Of a DNA stretch of 22,829 bases, positions 1-8,076 are shown piece by piece. Within the stretch, counting starts at the first letter, position 1, and each line of letters starts with the position of its first letter. The stretch covers positions 1-22,829 of the forward strand of contig BNUQ01000030.1 of the NCBI GenBank assembly GCA_025997475.1, given 5' to 3'. The DNA is from Planctomycetales bacterium (lineage in GTDB: Bacteria > Planctomycetota > SZUA-567). The notes under the pieces are model-generated. The model did no database searches. It was not told the origin of the DNA and saw only the letters and a program-made list of their open reading frames with translations. Position numbers and translations under genes: made by a program.

Positions 1-2461
1 TTTTGCCCAACCCCGCCGAAGTCATATCTTTCACCGAATAGACCGTCCGGTTCTGGTCGCCCGCGCCTTCGCCAATCTGCAACTGCATCCCGCCGGTGAA
101 GTTCTTGATGATTTCCGTCGTCGAGTGCAGAGCGTTGACCTGTTTGTTGCTCGTGTCGCCAAGGACGCCCGCTCTGGTCGCCAACGAACCGTCGCCGTAG
201 CCGGTGGTCGCGATGGTCGTGTTGCCGACCGAGCCGGCGTTGAAGACGATGTTCGCCGTCGCGTCCAAATTCGACAACGTGCCGGCGATGCCTTGCAGTT
301 CGACCCGTTGCCCGTTCAGCGACAAAATCGCGTTGCTACCGTAGTTGGTCCAATCCGCCCCCGACAAACCGGCGTCAATCACGTGCGCCTTGTTGTCGTT
401 GTCGTAATGGGAGAAGATTGCGCCTTGCTCTTGCGTGATTTTGACAAACTGGTTGGCGCCGTATTCGCTCGCGCTCAGCCGCACCCCCAAGTTCTCAAAC
501 TTCACAATCGCGCCCTCCACTTTGAGGTCAACTGTCGCCGCGCCAAGGTTAATCGCGCCGTAGAGACCGGTGTCTAAACCCGTTTCCCCGATTTTCTCCG
601 CGAAAATGCTGACGCTCTGTCCAGTTCCCTCCGTCGCGTTAAACTTATCGCTCCGCGCCACCAAATCGCTGTCCTTCATCTGCGCGTCTCTATACACCCA
701 AATTTGACTTGCGGTGCCGGACGTGGAAATGTCGGCTTTGATATACAACTGACCCGTCTCGCTGGTATTCTCGCCCAACCGCACCCCGCTGAAATACGAG
801 TTGTTCACATTGGCACTGCCGACATCCGTCCCCAACGCTTCCGCCAACCCCTTGAAGTTGACCGAGTCCGACGCCGCCGACGCCCCGTCGGTCGCAATCG
901 TATCCTGCGCTATCGAACCGAATTGCAACACCGAAGTCGAACCGGCTTTGAAATCGGCAAGGTCGGCAAACGTCAATTGCAACCCGCCGATACCCGAACT
1001 GTTCGCCGCCGTAACTACGGACGCCACGCCGTCCGTCGCCGTCGCACCCGCCGCAATGTCGCCGACGCCGATTTTCATCGTCATCGCTTTGTCTTTGTAA
1101 ATCTCGTACTTATTGTCCGTAACCATCTTCAAATACATTCTGCCGTCGCCGTCAAGATTTATCCCGATTTCCAACGGACTCTTATCCAATTTCACCGTAG
1201 CAGTTCCAGAATAAGCGTCAGTGCTCCCATTATTTATATCAGATTCATCAGGTGCGGTTGTCTTGATATCCGTGGCAACGTATTCCACATCCTTGCTGAA
1301 CGAAATTCCGGTTACGCCGACGCCGGCGCCGAGAATCGTGCCGCCCCGATCAACGTTGAACGCCCGCGCGGCATTGTCGTCGGTAACTTTATCAATAGAT
1401 TTATTCACCGTGTCAACCGTGGCGCTGTCTATCGTTACCGTTGCGGTGTGCGTGCCGGCATCCGTGTTAAGACCGGCGTTACCAATCGCGCCGTTTATTG
1501 CGAGATCAATCGCCGCCTGAATCGCAGTAGTGTCGGTGCGATCAGCCCCAGCCACAGAAACTGCATCGGTTCCGATTACGGCGCCCGCGTCTTTCGACAT
1601 CACCTTACTGTCAAATATCAAGTTCGCTTTGACGCCGGTCGAATCCTGCACGCTGTTAATCGACGTTACCATTTCGCCGAGATGCGTCCCCTTCGCAAAC
1701 GTCAGATAACGCGAGCCAGCGTTGCCCGTCAACGTGAACGCCTGGTCTTTCGTCAGCGTATAAGCGTCATACGCGGCTTCGCCGCTCGTGCCGGAACCCG
1801 TATAACCGGTTACCTGCGTCGCTTCGGAACCCTTTACTTGCGTGGTGATTTCAAAATACGCCTTTTTCGCCGCGTAACCGTTGTCCAACCCTTCGGCGGT
1901 CTTGCCCGAAAAGTTGATGTTCAACTGAAAATCCTGCCGCTTGAAAATTTGCTGAATGTCCGTCAACCCTTTGTCCACCATATTCATATCTTTGGAATCT
2001 TTAACCAAGACGCTGGTGTCGTAGTTGATTTGTTTGTTGCCGTTCAACAAATTGTCGCTCGAATAAGTCGTAGTGCGGGCGATGCGGTCCAACGTTTGAA
2101 TTGAACTGTCAACTTCCGATTGGTCGGCGGCGACCTGGTCGGCGGAAGTGATGCCGTTGTTCGCCGCGTGAATCGCGAGTTGACGCATTTTCGTCAAGAT
2201 GTTGTTCATCTCGTTGAGCGCGCCTTCGGCGATGCCGAGAACGTTGTTCGCTTCTTGGGTGTTTTGCACCGCGCGGGCGATGCCGTTGGTTTGTGAACGG
2301 AGCAATTCGCTGATAACCAAACCGGACGGGTCGTCTTTGCCGGCGTTAATTTTGTAGCCGGTCGAAAGTTTCTCCAGCGAGCCCGACAAATAAGAATTGC
2401 TCTGGTTCAAAGTCCGTTGAATCCCAACTGCGTTGAGATTGTGCGCAATAGCCATAGCCAT
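1..2461 (-). CDS. fliC: Flagellin, N-terminal part (3' end beyond the window)
   Basis: The minus-strand frame opens at an ATG at 2461 and stays open to the left edge, giving at least 820 residues. The first ~150 residues are a classical flagellin D0/D1 region: MAMAIAHNLNAVGIQRTL, then LSTGYKINAGKDDPSGL and NNVLGIAEGALNEMN, ending near SSDNLLNG. A long Thr/Ala/Gly/Asp-rich hypervariable middle follows. The last visible residues (GMQLQIGEGAGDQNRTVYSV) resemble the approach to the conserved C-terminal D1/D0 domain, so the full protein is probably ~900 residues, well above the usual 270-500. It would form the flagellar filament after export by the flagellar type III system. A GGGAGGGA ribosome-binding site lies at 2470-2477; a second in-frame ATG two codons in is the alternative start. 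The N-terminus most resembles planctomycete-type flagellins (recall, not a search). Confidence 0.93.
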   Translation of the reverse strand, partial: MAMAIAHNLNAVGIQRTLNQSNSYLSGSLEKLSTGYKINAGKDDPSGLVISELLRSQTNGIARAVQNTQEANNVLGIAEGALNEMNNILTKMRQLAIHAANNGITSADQVAADQSEVDSSIQTLDRIARTTTYSSDNLLNGNKQINYDTSVLVKDSKDMNMVDKGLTDIQQIFKRQDFQLNINFSGKTAEGLDNGYAAKKAYFEITTQVKGSEATQVTGYTGSGTSGEAAYDAYTLTKDQAFTLTGNAGSRYLTFAKGTHLGEMVTSINSVQDSTGVKANLIFDSKVMSKDAGAVIGTDAVSVAGADRTDTTAIQAAIDLAINGAIGNAGLNTDAGTHTATVTIDSATVDTVNKSIDKVTDDNAARAFNVDRGGTILGAGVGVTGISFSKDVEYVATDIKTTAPDESDINNGSTDAYSGTATVKLDKSPLEIGINLDGDGRMYLKMVTDNKYEIYKDKAMTMKIGVGDIAAGATATDGVASVVTAANSSGIGGLQLTFADLADFKAGSTSVLQFGSIAQDTIATDGASAASDSVNFKGLAEALGTDVGSANVNNSYFSGVRLGENTSETGQLYIKADISTSGTASQIWVYRDAQMKDSDLVARSDKFNATEGTGQSVSIFAEKIGETGLDTGLYGAINLGAATVDLKVEGAIVKFENLGVRLSASEYGANQFVKITQEQGAIFSHYDNDNKAHVIDAGLSGADWTNYGSNAILSLNGQRVELQGIAGTLSNLDATANIVFNAGSVGNTTIATTGYGDGSLATRAGVLGDTSNKQVNALHSTTEIIKNFTGGMQLQIGEGAGDQNRTVYSVKDMTSAGLGK

Positions 2462-2462
2462 G

Positions 2463-2937
2463 ATAGAATTCCCTCCCTGAAAATCTCTTTTTAAAATGTG
2501 TGTGCCATTGGAACCCCCGTTCCAAAATCGGCGACGCAACAACCTTGTTGCGCCCATAACTTTTTTCACCGCTCCGGCGAGCGTTTATCGCGCGGCGACC
2601 TCCTTCGGCACCGCAATTTTTTTTTCGCGTCCGTCCGCCTTAATCATCCGTTCCCGTCGCTCCCGTCGGCGCCGTCGGCAAACGGCAGTTCAGGCGAGCA
2701 ATCGGGCGTAAAAAATGAATAACGCGGTTCCGCTAACTTGGTTGATAAACGAGTAACTTCCTGTCCTCATTGATTGTCGGACGCGAGTTGCGGAACTTTA
2801 ATTATTTCATTTTTTTTAATCTTATTTCCTTCGTTATACCTTGAATCGTAAGGAGATTAAAAAAGTTAAGCGGAACTTTTTTTTATTGCGGCGCGAAATT
2901 ATTTTGCGTAAAAATTCCTCGCGGTCGCGGTGAAACC
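2463..2937. other. Gene-free spacer upstream of flagellin
   Basis: I see no credible gene in these ~475 bases. They must hold the flagellin promoter, but I cannot identify a convincing sigma-28 or sigma-54 site. A perfect 8-bp inverted repeat (CGCAACAA, 2-bp loop, TTGTTGCG) lies at about 2535-2552 and could be an operator or hairpin. The part from about 2790 to 2930 is strongly AT-rich with long T runs. Confidence 0.5.
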
Positions 2938-3403
2938 AATAGACCTGTTCGATAACCGGTCATAAAAAATAGGTTGCGGCGGTTATGTCAAAGTGCATAA
3001 CCGGTTGACATGAAAAGCCTACCCATCGGTAGAAGTTAAGCGACGCGGATTTCAAGCGCCTCTTCGGCGTGAGTAAGTCCGCCTACGCCGCGATGGTCGT
3101 CATCTTGCGAAAAAAACACCGGCAACAACACCGCCGCGCCGTCCGCCGAAATTAAAAGTAGCCGATAAACTCGCCATTACGTTGCAATTATGTGGTGGTC
3201 GATGTGACCGAAAGCACGATACGGTGGCGCGCGCGACGCGGAAGATTATTTGCGTGGCGCCTATGCACGGGGCGCGAGCACGATTTCAACCTCTACAAGA
3301 CGACGAGCGCCGCCGCGGACCCCGCTTGCGACGGTCATTGCTCCGCGGCATCATCAACCACGATTTAGCCCTAAAAACTTAACGGTTATCGAACAGGTCT
3401 ATT
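2938..3403 (+). mobile_element. Decayed IS5-family insertion sequence with intact inverted ends
   Basis: A perfect 21-bp inverted repeat bounds this 466-bp segment: 2938-2958 and its reverse complement at 3383-3403, core GACCTGTTCGATAACCG. If the IS ends are taken at GACCTG, a TA dinucleotide flanks both sides, as expected for a 2-bp target duplication of the IS427-like branch of IS5. Between the ends lie out-of-frame pieces of a DDE_Tnp_4-type transposase in the correct order, and its stop codon directly abuts the right end. A complete IS of this group is roughly 800-900 bp, so about half has been lost by internal deletion. It lies between flagellin and a glycosyltransferase gene. Confidence 0.82.
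3010..3382 (+). pseudogene. IS5-type (DDE_Tnp_4) transposase remnant
   Basis: Fragments in different frames add up to a transposase. From 3033 the frame reads KLSDADFKRLFGVSKSAYAA, the N-terminal helix-turn-helix of this family. About 90 bp on, another frame reads RPPKLKVADKLAITLQ. A further frame reads YVVVDVTEST, which contains the first catalytic Asp of the DDE triad, and then HDFNLYKTT. The end, RGPRLRRSLLRGIINHDLAL, matches the family C-terminus and stops at 3382. The middle (the segment after LQ and the lysine-rich catalytic part after TEST) is missing, and there is an in-frame stop just before KLSD. It cannot encode an active enzyme. Confidence 0.8.
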
Positions 3404-3433
3404 ATTATTGGGACCGTAAAACGAGGACGAAAA

Positions 3434-4915
3434 ATGAATTCCACCAAATTATGGCACTTATTTTTAATCCTGCTCCTCGCGGCGTTCGGCGCGGAAATTG
3501 TTTATCTCGCGATGCTCGACCCGTCGCTATGGGGCGATGAATTTTATTGCGTGCTGGAAACGGCGTTGCCGTGGCGCGGCGTTTTACACGGCGACCCCGG
3601 CAATCCGCCGCTGTATCCGCTGATGTTGAAACTCGTCGTTACGCTGTTGGGCGGCGAGCCGTGGATAATGAAACTGCTTTCCGGCGTGCCGCTGATATTG
3701 GCGGCGGTGTGCGGCGCGCGTTTTTTGCGGCGGGAATTTTCGCTCCGCGCCGCGATTTTGTTTGTTTTGTGTTTGGCGGCGACGTGGTTACCGGCGCATT
3801 ACGCGATTGAAGTTCGCGCTTATGGCTGGGCGTTTTTCTTCGTGCTGATGACGTCGTTTGCCGCGTGGTCGGTCGGCAAAAACGGTCGGCGGCGCGATTG
3901 GGCGCAATTTTTATTTTTCGCGGTCTGCGCCGCGTTCACGCATTATTACGCTTTGCTGACTTGCGCGTGGGGCTATCTGCTATTGTTCGGTTACGTCGTG
4001 AAATATGACCGGCGGCAACTCCGCGCCGCGCTTTTGACCGCCGTCGGCGCGGCGATAGCGTTCGGCTGGTATGTGCCGACGATGTTGGATGCGGGAAAAT
4101 CGCCAATTGTCGGTTGGGTGCCGCCGGTAACTTTTACCACCATCATTGGTTACGTTCGCGTCGTTTTCGCCACCGGTGAATTTGACGAAACCGCTTGCAC
4201 AATGAATGCCATTACCAACATTTGGGACGGCAACCTCGTTGGCACGGCGTTGTTAGCGGTGATTTTTGGCGCGGTCTTATTCCGGCAAATTCGCCGTTCA
4301 GAAAACACGGAAGGGAGGGGATTCGCGTGGGCGTGTTTGGCGGTGTTCGGTTTGGTGATGGCGACCGGCATTTTGATTTCGTGGATAATTCAACCAGCGT
4401 TAGCCAATCGTTATTTATTTCCGGCGGTCGGTTTGTTGTGGTTATTTTTCGCTATTGCCGGCGCCAATTTGACGCGCCGTTCGCCGCGACTTTTTGCCGG
4501 TTTGTGCGGCGTGTTATTGGTGTTTGGCGCGTTGACTTTCACGGCGCAAGCGCGCTATGAAAACGTCAAGGGCGAGCAATTTTTCGCGTCGGTGGGATAT
4601 TTGACGGACGAAATCGCGAACGGCGGCGGCACGGTCTTTCTCGTTACGCAAGGCGCAACTCACAAGCCGGGGTGGTGGGTGTTGCAAATTTATATTCGCG
4701 GCGATTTCATCATGGCGAAAGATGCGCGGAAGTGGACGCCGGAAGCAGTCGGTGTGTGGAAAGGCAAACCGGCGTGGATTCTCGCCAATCCGGGTGAAAA
4801 ATTAGCGTTGCCGCCGACCGCGGCGATTGAATTTTGTCGTTCCGTCAATCTCGATTTGCACGACCACGACCTTTATCACACTCCCGACGCGGCGGCGGTG
4901 TTGCCGTATTTATGA
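3434..4915 (+). CDS. Membrane glycosyltransferase, GT-C / GT39 (ArnT-PMT-like)
   Basis: A 493-residue polytopic protein with about ten hydrophobic segments, the first at residues 6-28, and a C-terminal soluble part of ~100 residues. The first extra-cytoplasmic loop carries the acidic pair D35-E36 in PSLWGDEF, followed by GNPPLYPLML; this arrangement is typical of GT-C enzymes that use a polyprenyl-phosphate sugar donor on the periplasmic side. The acceptor cannot be told from sequence; cell-envelope polysaccharide, lipid or protein glycosylation are all possible. An AGGA site at 3424-3427 supports the ATG at 3434. It stands alone, just downstream of the IS5 remnant, and its spacer to the next (convergent) gene is filled by a heptamer-armed palindrome. 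Confidence 0.8.
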   Translation: MNSTKLWHLFLILLLAAFGAEIVYLAMLDPSLWGDEFYCVLETALPWRGVLHGDPGNPPLYPLMLKLVVTLLGGEPWIMKLLSGVPLILAAVCGARFLRREFSLRAAILFVLCLAATWLPAHYAIEVRAYGWAFFFVLMTSFAAWSVGKNGRRRDWAQFLFFAVCAAFTHYYALLTCAWGYLLLFGYVVKYDRRQLRAALLTAVGAAIAFGWYVPTMLDAGKSPIVGWVPPVTFTTIIGYVRVVFATGEFDETACTMNAITNIWDGNLVGTALLAVIFGAVLFRQIRRSENTEGRGFAWACLAVFGLVMATGILISWIIQPALANRYLFPAVGLLWLFFAIAGANLTRRSPRLFAGLCGVLLVFGALTFTAQARYENVKGEQFFASVGYLTDEIANGGGTVFLVTQGATHKPGWWVLQIYIRGDFIMAKDARKWTPEAVGVWKGKPAWILANPGEKLALPPTAAIEFCRSVNLDLHDHDLYHTPDAAAVLPYL

Positions 4916-4956
4916 TTCCAACGGAAAATAATTTTTCTGAAATGCTCTATCTTTTG

Positions 4957-5064
4957 GAGAAGAGATTAGAGTTGAGAGTTCAGAGTTTAGCAGAGGTTGC
5001 GCTTCGCGCGTTTTTAAGATAAAAACTCCACTCTCTCAACTCTAAACTCTAAACTCTAAACTCT
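4957..5064. repeat. Heptamer-armed palindromic repeat, copy 1
   Basis: The left arm (about 4957-4995) is built of GAGTTGA/GAGTTTA units. The core (about 4996-5032) contains TTGCGCTTCGCGCG and a TAAGATAAAAACTCCACT end. The right arm (5031-5064) is the reverse-complement ACTCTAA units. It lies between convergent genes, so it could serve as a two-way terminator hairpin, and it supplies the stop codon of the minus-strand gene. Confidence 0.8.
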
Positions 5065-6040
5065 ACCGCAGTTGTTCCAAAAACGCTTCAATCCGCGTCA
5101 GGTTGCGTCCATCGGTGAGCGCGGGGCGGTCGGCTTCGATGGTCAGCACCGGCAAGTCCACGGCGCGGCGCAATAATAAATCGTGCAGTTGCCGATGACA
5201 AAACGACTGGACGTAGTGGACGATGCCGCGCGCGCGCCGTTTTTCGCATTGAGCGACAATTTCCGCGAGCCGCCGCCGGGCGTTCGCCGGATAAGTAAAA
5301 TGCCGGTAGGTTTCCACCACGTCCGCGCCGATAAAATCCGCGCGGGAAAATTGGTGCGGGACTTCGTGATACACCACGCGCCCGCCGGCGTTTTCAATCA
5401 CGTCCCACAAATCGCCAATCATCGTCGGCACGCCCACCGCCGCGAGCGGCGTTTTATCGGCGCCCGCCGCGGCGGCGGCGTATTTTTTCACCGTCGCCGT
5501 TAGTTCCGCCGCCGCGCGGTCGAGGTCGCCCAACATATCGGTCGTCAACAATTGCGCGGCGAAGGACACGCCGCTGGGGATATTCATTTTTTGCCACGCC
5601 GCGTCGTCGATAATTTTCACCAGACGCCGCGCGGCGTCGAAACGTTTTTTCATCGCTTCGGTTTGCGCGCGGGTAACGCCGAACACGGTTTCGAGTTCGC
5701 CGATAGCGCGGTCGAACGCCGCGTAGTCGTTGGCGCGCGGATAGGCGAACGGAATGATTTTCATTCCGGCATCGGCGAGAAGGTCAAGCAACGCGGCGTT
5801 CGGCGAGCAGTCGCCTTCGACTACGCCGACGACCGCTGACGCCGCGCTCCGGTGGGCGGTGGCGTAAAGCCCTTTGACCCACGCGCAAGTGTTCGCGGGC
5901 AAACCGGCGCGTTCGGCGGTTTCGACCAATCCCGCCGCATCGGCGTCGGCAATAAAAACATTGTTCAAATCGACCACTTTTCCGCCGGCGGCGAAAATTA
6001 CTTCGGCGGGAATGGTGGTGGTGATGGCGACGGTGAGCAT
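5063..6040 (-). CDS. 2-hydroxyacyl-CoA dehydratase D-component / double-cubane-type Fe-S protein
   Basis: 325 residues matching the HgdB/2-hydroxyacyl-CoA dehydratase D superfamily in the short single-subunit form common in archaea and anaerobes. It begins with TTTIPAEVIFAAG and VDLNNVF, and has FAYPRANDY, VGVPTMIGDLWDVIE and HYVQSFCHRQ further on. Cys52 (NTCAWVKG), Cys78 (EGDCSPN) and Cys281 (QSFCHRQ) fit the three cysteines that hold the Fe-S cluster in this superfamily. The dehydratases work as two subunits with a separate ATP-dependent activator; neither partner is visible here, so a role as a stand-alone reductase of the double-cubane-cluster kind is at least as likely. The ATG at 6040 directly follows heptamer repeats and has no Shine-Dalgarno sequence. 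The stop TAG at 5063-5065 is the edge of another repeat arm. Confidence 0.8.
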   Translation of the reverse strand: MLTVAITTTIPAEVIFAAGGKVVDLNNVFIADADAAGLVETAERAGLPANTCAWVKGLYATAHRSAASAVVGVVEGDCSPNAALLDLLADAGMKIIPFAYPRANDYAAFDRAIGELETVFGVTRAQTEAMKKRFDAARRLVKIIDDAAWQKMNIPSGVSFAAQLLTTDMLGDLDRAAAELTATVKKYAAAAAGADKTPLAAVGVPTMIGDLWDVIENAGGRVVYHEVPHQFSRADFIGADVVETYRHFTYPANARRRLAEIVAQCEKRRARGIVHYVQSFCHRQLHDLLLRRAVDLPVLTIEADRPALTDGRNLTRIEAFLEQLR

Positions 6041-6060
6041 GGTTGAGAGTTGAAAGTTCA
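6041..6060. repeat. Short heptamer-repeat arm upstream of the dehydratase-like gene
   Basis: About three units (GTTGAGA, GTTGAAA, GTTCAG) directly touch the start codon of the minus-strand gene. They are the reverse complement of the CTTTCAA array at 6192-6282, so the two form arms about 130 bp apart. Confidence 0.7.
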
Positions 6061-6070
6061 GAAAGCCGAC

Positions 6071-6122
6071 TTTAGCCGAATACGGAAAGCGTGGGGTTTA
6101 GCCGAATACGGAAAGCGTGGGG
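6071..6122. repeat. 26-bp unit in perfect tandem duplicate
   Basis: Two identical 26-bp units, 6071-6096 and 6097-6122, start TTTAGCCGAATACGG and end GCGTGGGG. The preceding C plus TTTAGCCGAAT is also found inside the nested palindrome near 17990. Confidence 0.95.
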
Positions 6123-6191
6123 TTATTAAGAGCGCGAAAAAATAAGAACCGATAAGAAATTGGATTTTAAGAAATGCAAAAAAAAAGACGA

Positions 6192-6282
6192 CTTTCAACT
6201 TTCAACTTTCAACTTTCAACTTTTAACTTTTAACTTTTAACTTTTAACTTTTAACTTTTAACTTTTAACTTTTAACTTTTAA
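6192..6282. repeat. Perfect heptanucleotide tandem array, 13 units
   Basis: Four copies of CTTTCAA are followed by nine copies of CTTTTAA, without interruption (91 bp). Degenerate units (AACTCTCAACTCTAAACT) follow to about 6309. The array is in the spacer between the divergent dehydratase-like and Rrf2 genes. Confidence 0.97.
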
Positions 6283-6356
6283 CGCCGAACTCTCAACTCT
6301 AAACTTCGCCGCCGAAAACCATATACTCATTTTTTTTAATTTATCGCCGCTTCCTC

Positions 6357-6383
6357 TTGACTTCATATTTATCGTGCTATCAT
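6357..6383 (+). promoter_or_regulatory. Candidate sigma-70-type promoter of the Rrf2 gene
   Basis: TTGACT at 6357-6362 and TATCAT at 6378-6383, the latter preceded by TGC. The 15-bp spacing is a little short. A palindrome follows immediately, at the expected transcription start. Confidence 0.45.
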
Positions 6384-6390
6384 CGGCGCG

Positions 6391-6423
6391 ATAAATCATA
6401 AAGCACACCTTATTGTGATTTAT
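6391..6423. promoter_or_regulatory. Palindromic operator candidate for the Rrf2 regulator
   Basis: Perfect 8-bp arms ATAAATCA (6391-6398) and TGATTTAT (6416-6423) are separated by 17 bp. The site lies just downstream of the candidate -10 box and ~50 bp before the Rrf2 start codon. An autorepression site is a natural reading; the same structure could also act as an RNA hairpin. Confidence 0.45.
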
Positions 6424-6474
6424 TGAAAGTCCAGAGCAAAAAAGCGGCGGCAGACCGGTGAAAGGGGGACGCCA

Positions 6475-6918
6475 ATGGCTATTTCGCTCAAATGTCAGTA
6501 TGGACTCCGCGCGATGTTGGAACTCGCGGCGCGGGAAAATCAGGGTTTGATTCGCTTAACGGAAATCGCGGCGGCGCAAAACATTCCGGCGCGTTTTTTG
6601 GAAAACATTTTGAACCAAATGCGGCAGGGCGGTTTTATCAGTAGCCGGCGCGGCAAAGACGGCGGTTTTGTCTTGGAGCGGGAAGCGCGCGACGTTCGCA
6701 TCGGCGAAATTATCCGTTTTTTTGAGGGGGCGTTGCACCCGCTCGAAGCGCCGACCAACAGCGACGGCGAATATCACCGCGGCGATTTTGTGTTCAACCA
6801 ACTGTGGCGTGACGCGGAAAAAGCGCTACTGCAAGTGTATAACCAAAAAACGCTCCGCGACCTGCTCGAAGAAGAAAATCACGCGCAAGCCGGTGCCGTC
6901 GATAGTTACTGTATCTAA
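6475..6918 (+). CDS. Rrf2-family transcriptional regulator, without the IscR cysteine cluster
   Basis: 147 residues. The N-terminus (SLKCQYGLRAMLELAA, then LTEIAAAQNIPARFLENIL and SSRRGKDGGFVL) is a textbook Rrf2 winged helix with the wing at about residues 58-68. The region where IscR and NsrR carry three Fe-S cysteines (about residues 85-105) has none; the only cysteines are Cys7 and Cys146. It therefore more resembles CymR, the cysteine-metabolism repressor, than IscR. That fits its neighbours: a thiolase-like gene, a trans-sulfuration enzyme and cysteine synthase lie downstream on the same strand. An AGGGGGA site a few bases before the ATG supports the start. Target genes are inferred from context only. 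Confidence 0.9.
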   Translation: MAISLKCQYGLRAMLELAARENQGLIRLTEIAAAQNIPARFLENILNQMRQGGFISSRRGKDGGFVLEREARDVRIGEIIRFFEGALHPLEAPTNSDGEYHRGDFVFNQLWRDAEKALLQVYNQKTLRDLLEEENHAQAGAVDSYCI

Positions 6919-6923
6919 AGGGC

Positions 6924-7028
6924 TGAGTTGAGAGTTTAGAGTTAAAAGTTGAGAGAGAGCGGAATTTTATTTTTAAGATGCGCGAAGCGCAACCACTGCT
7001 AAACTCTCAACTCTTAACTCTCAACTCT
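6924..7028. repeat. Heptamer-armed palindromic repeat, copy 2 (inverted core)
   Basis: The left arm is 6924-6957, the core about 6957-6998 in minus orientation (TTGCGCTTCGCGCATC, TTAAAAATAAAA), the right arm 6998-7028. The core closely matches copies 1, 5 and 6 on the other strand. It separates the Rrf2 gene from the next gene in the same direction and ends close to that gene's ribosome-binding site. Confidence 0.85.
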
Positions 7029-7047
7029 GCTCTTTAGGGATAGACCG

Positions 7048-8076
7048 ATGGCAAAGGCATTATTGCTTCTCTCCGGCGGACTCGACAGCACGCTTGCCGG
7101 AAAAATGTTGTTGGACTTGGGGTGCGCGGTTTCGGCGGTGAATTTCACCTCGCCGTTTTGCCGGTGCACGCCGAAAAATTTTGCCGCCGGTTGTTCGGCG
7201 GCGGCGAGCGCGGCGCAAAAACTCGGCCTTCCCATCAAGGTTTTCGCCAAAGGCGAGGATTATTTGGCGGTCGTCAAAAAACCGCCGCACGGCTGGGGAA
7301 GCGGCGTTAATCCGTGTATTGATTGCCGGATTTTTACGTTCAAGCGCGCCAAAGAAGAAATGGAAAAAACCGGCGCGGATTTTATCGCCACCGGCGAGGT
7401 GTTGGGTCAGCGCCCGATGTCGCAAAAGCGCCACCCGTTGTTGTTAATCGAGCGCGAAGCCGGGCTGTCCGGCAAAATCGTCCGCCCGCTGTCGGCGCAA
7501 TTGTTGCCGCCGTCGGACGCGGAAAAAAGCGGCGTTATCGACCGCGAGAAATTATTGGCGATTAGCGGGCGCTCGCGGCAGACGCAAATCGCGTTGGCGG
7601 ACGAATGGAGTATCGCCGATTATCCGTGTCCGGCGGGCGGCTGTTTATTGACCGACCAAGAATTTGCGGCGCGGTTTCGCGAGTTGTTAAGCGCGACGCC
7701 GGATTTTGATTTGAACGACGCGCGGTTGTTGTCGTTGGGGCGGCAGTTCCGTTTGCCGAGCGGCGCCAAAGCGGTGGTCGGGCGCAACGAAGACGAATGC
7801 GGACGGTTGGAAAAAATCCGCCGCCCCGCGAGCGACGCGCGCGGCGGCGATTGGGTCGGTAATTTTACCGACATTTCCGCGCCGACGGTGTTGTTGCGCG
7901 ACGGACGCGAAGAAGATTTACCGCTCGCCGCCGGTTTGGGGTTATATCACAGCAAAGCCGAAACCGGCAATTTCGTCGCCGCCGGCGACGGCGGCAAAGA
8001 AATCACCGTTGCCCCGCGCCGCGTGAGCGAAGAAGAGGTCGAGCGGTGGCGGATTCAGAGAACAATTAACAATTAA
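7048..8076 (+). CDS. PP-loop ATPase, MnmA/ThiI-like tRNA thiolation protein
   Basis: 342 residues. The PP-loop SGGLDST at residues 9-15 binds ATP and adenylates the substrate. Cysteine motifs follow: C38-x-C40 and C49, PCIDC (C90, C93), and YPCPAGGC (C194, C199). The stretch TGEVLGQRPMSQ and the end-domain motif LGRQFRLPSGAKAVVGRNE identify a conserved family usually annotated as a 2-thiouridylase-like or ThiI-related protein in anaerobes and delta-proteobacteria. Transfer of sulfur to tRNA is likely but the modified base is unknown. AGGGA at 7036-7040 supports the start. It sits in a sulfur gene block. The last residues INN and the stop are encoded by AACAATT repeat units, so the native C-terminus may have been altered. 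Confidence 0.8.
   Translation: MAKALLLLSGGLDSTLAGKMLLDLGCAVSAVNFTSPFCRCTPKNFAAGCSAAASAAQKLGLPIKVFAKGEDYLAVVKKPPHGWGSGVNPCIDCRIFTFKRAKEEMEKTGADFIATGEVLGQRPMSQKRHPLLLIEREAGLSGKIVRPLSAQLLPPSDAEKSGVIDREKLLAISGRSRQTQIALADEWSIADYPCPAGGCLLTDQEFAARFRELLSATPDFDLNDARLLSLGRQFRLPSGAKAVVGRNEDECGRLEKIRRPASDARGGDWVGNFTDISAPTVLLRDGREEDLPLAAGLGLYHSKAETGNFVAAGDGGKEITVAPRRVSEEEVERWRIQRTINN

Noticed and set aside
704..2104. A 466-codon open frame on the plus strand, antisense to flagellin
   Set aside because: It is Arg-rich with no recognisable motif, lies fully opposite a clear flagellin frame, and is explained by the codon bias of that gene.
2478..2515. Sigma-54 promoter before flagellin (TGGCAC on the minus strand)
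   Set aside because: The -24-like TGGCAC is followed at the right spacing by TTTT, not TTGC; the essential GC of the -12 element is missing.
2496..2722. Two small plus-strand frames in the flagellin upstream region
   Set aside because: They overlap each other, show no family motif and have no ribosome-binding site.
6424..6474. Riboswitch in the Rrf2 leader
   Set aside because: The short GC-rich leader has no match to a riboswitch class I know and no terminator-like alternative fold.
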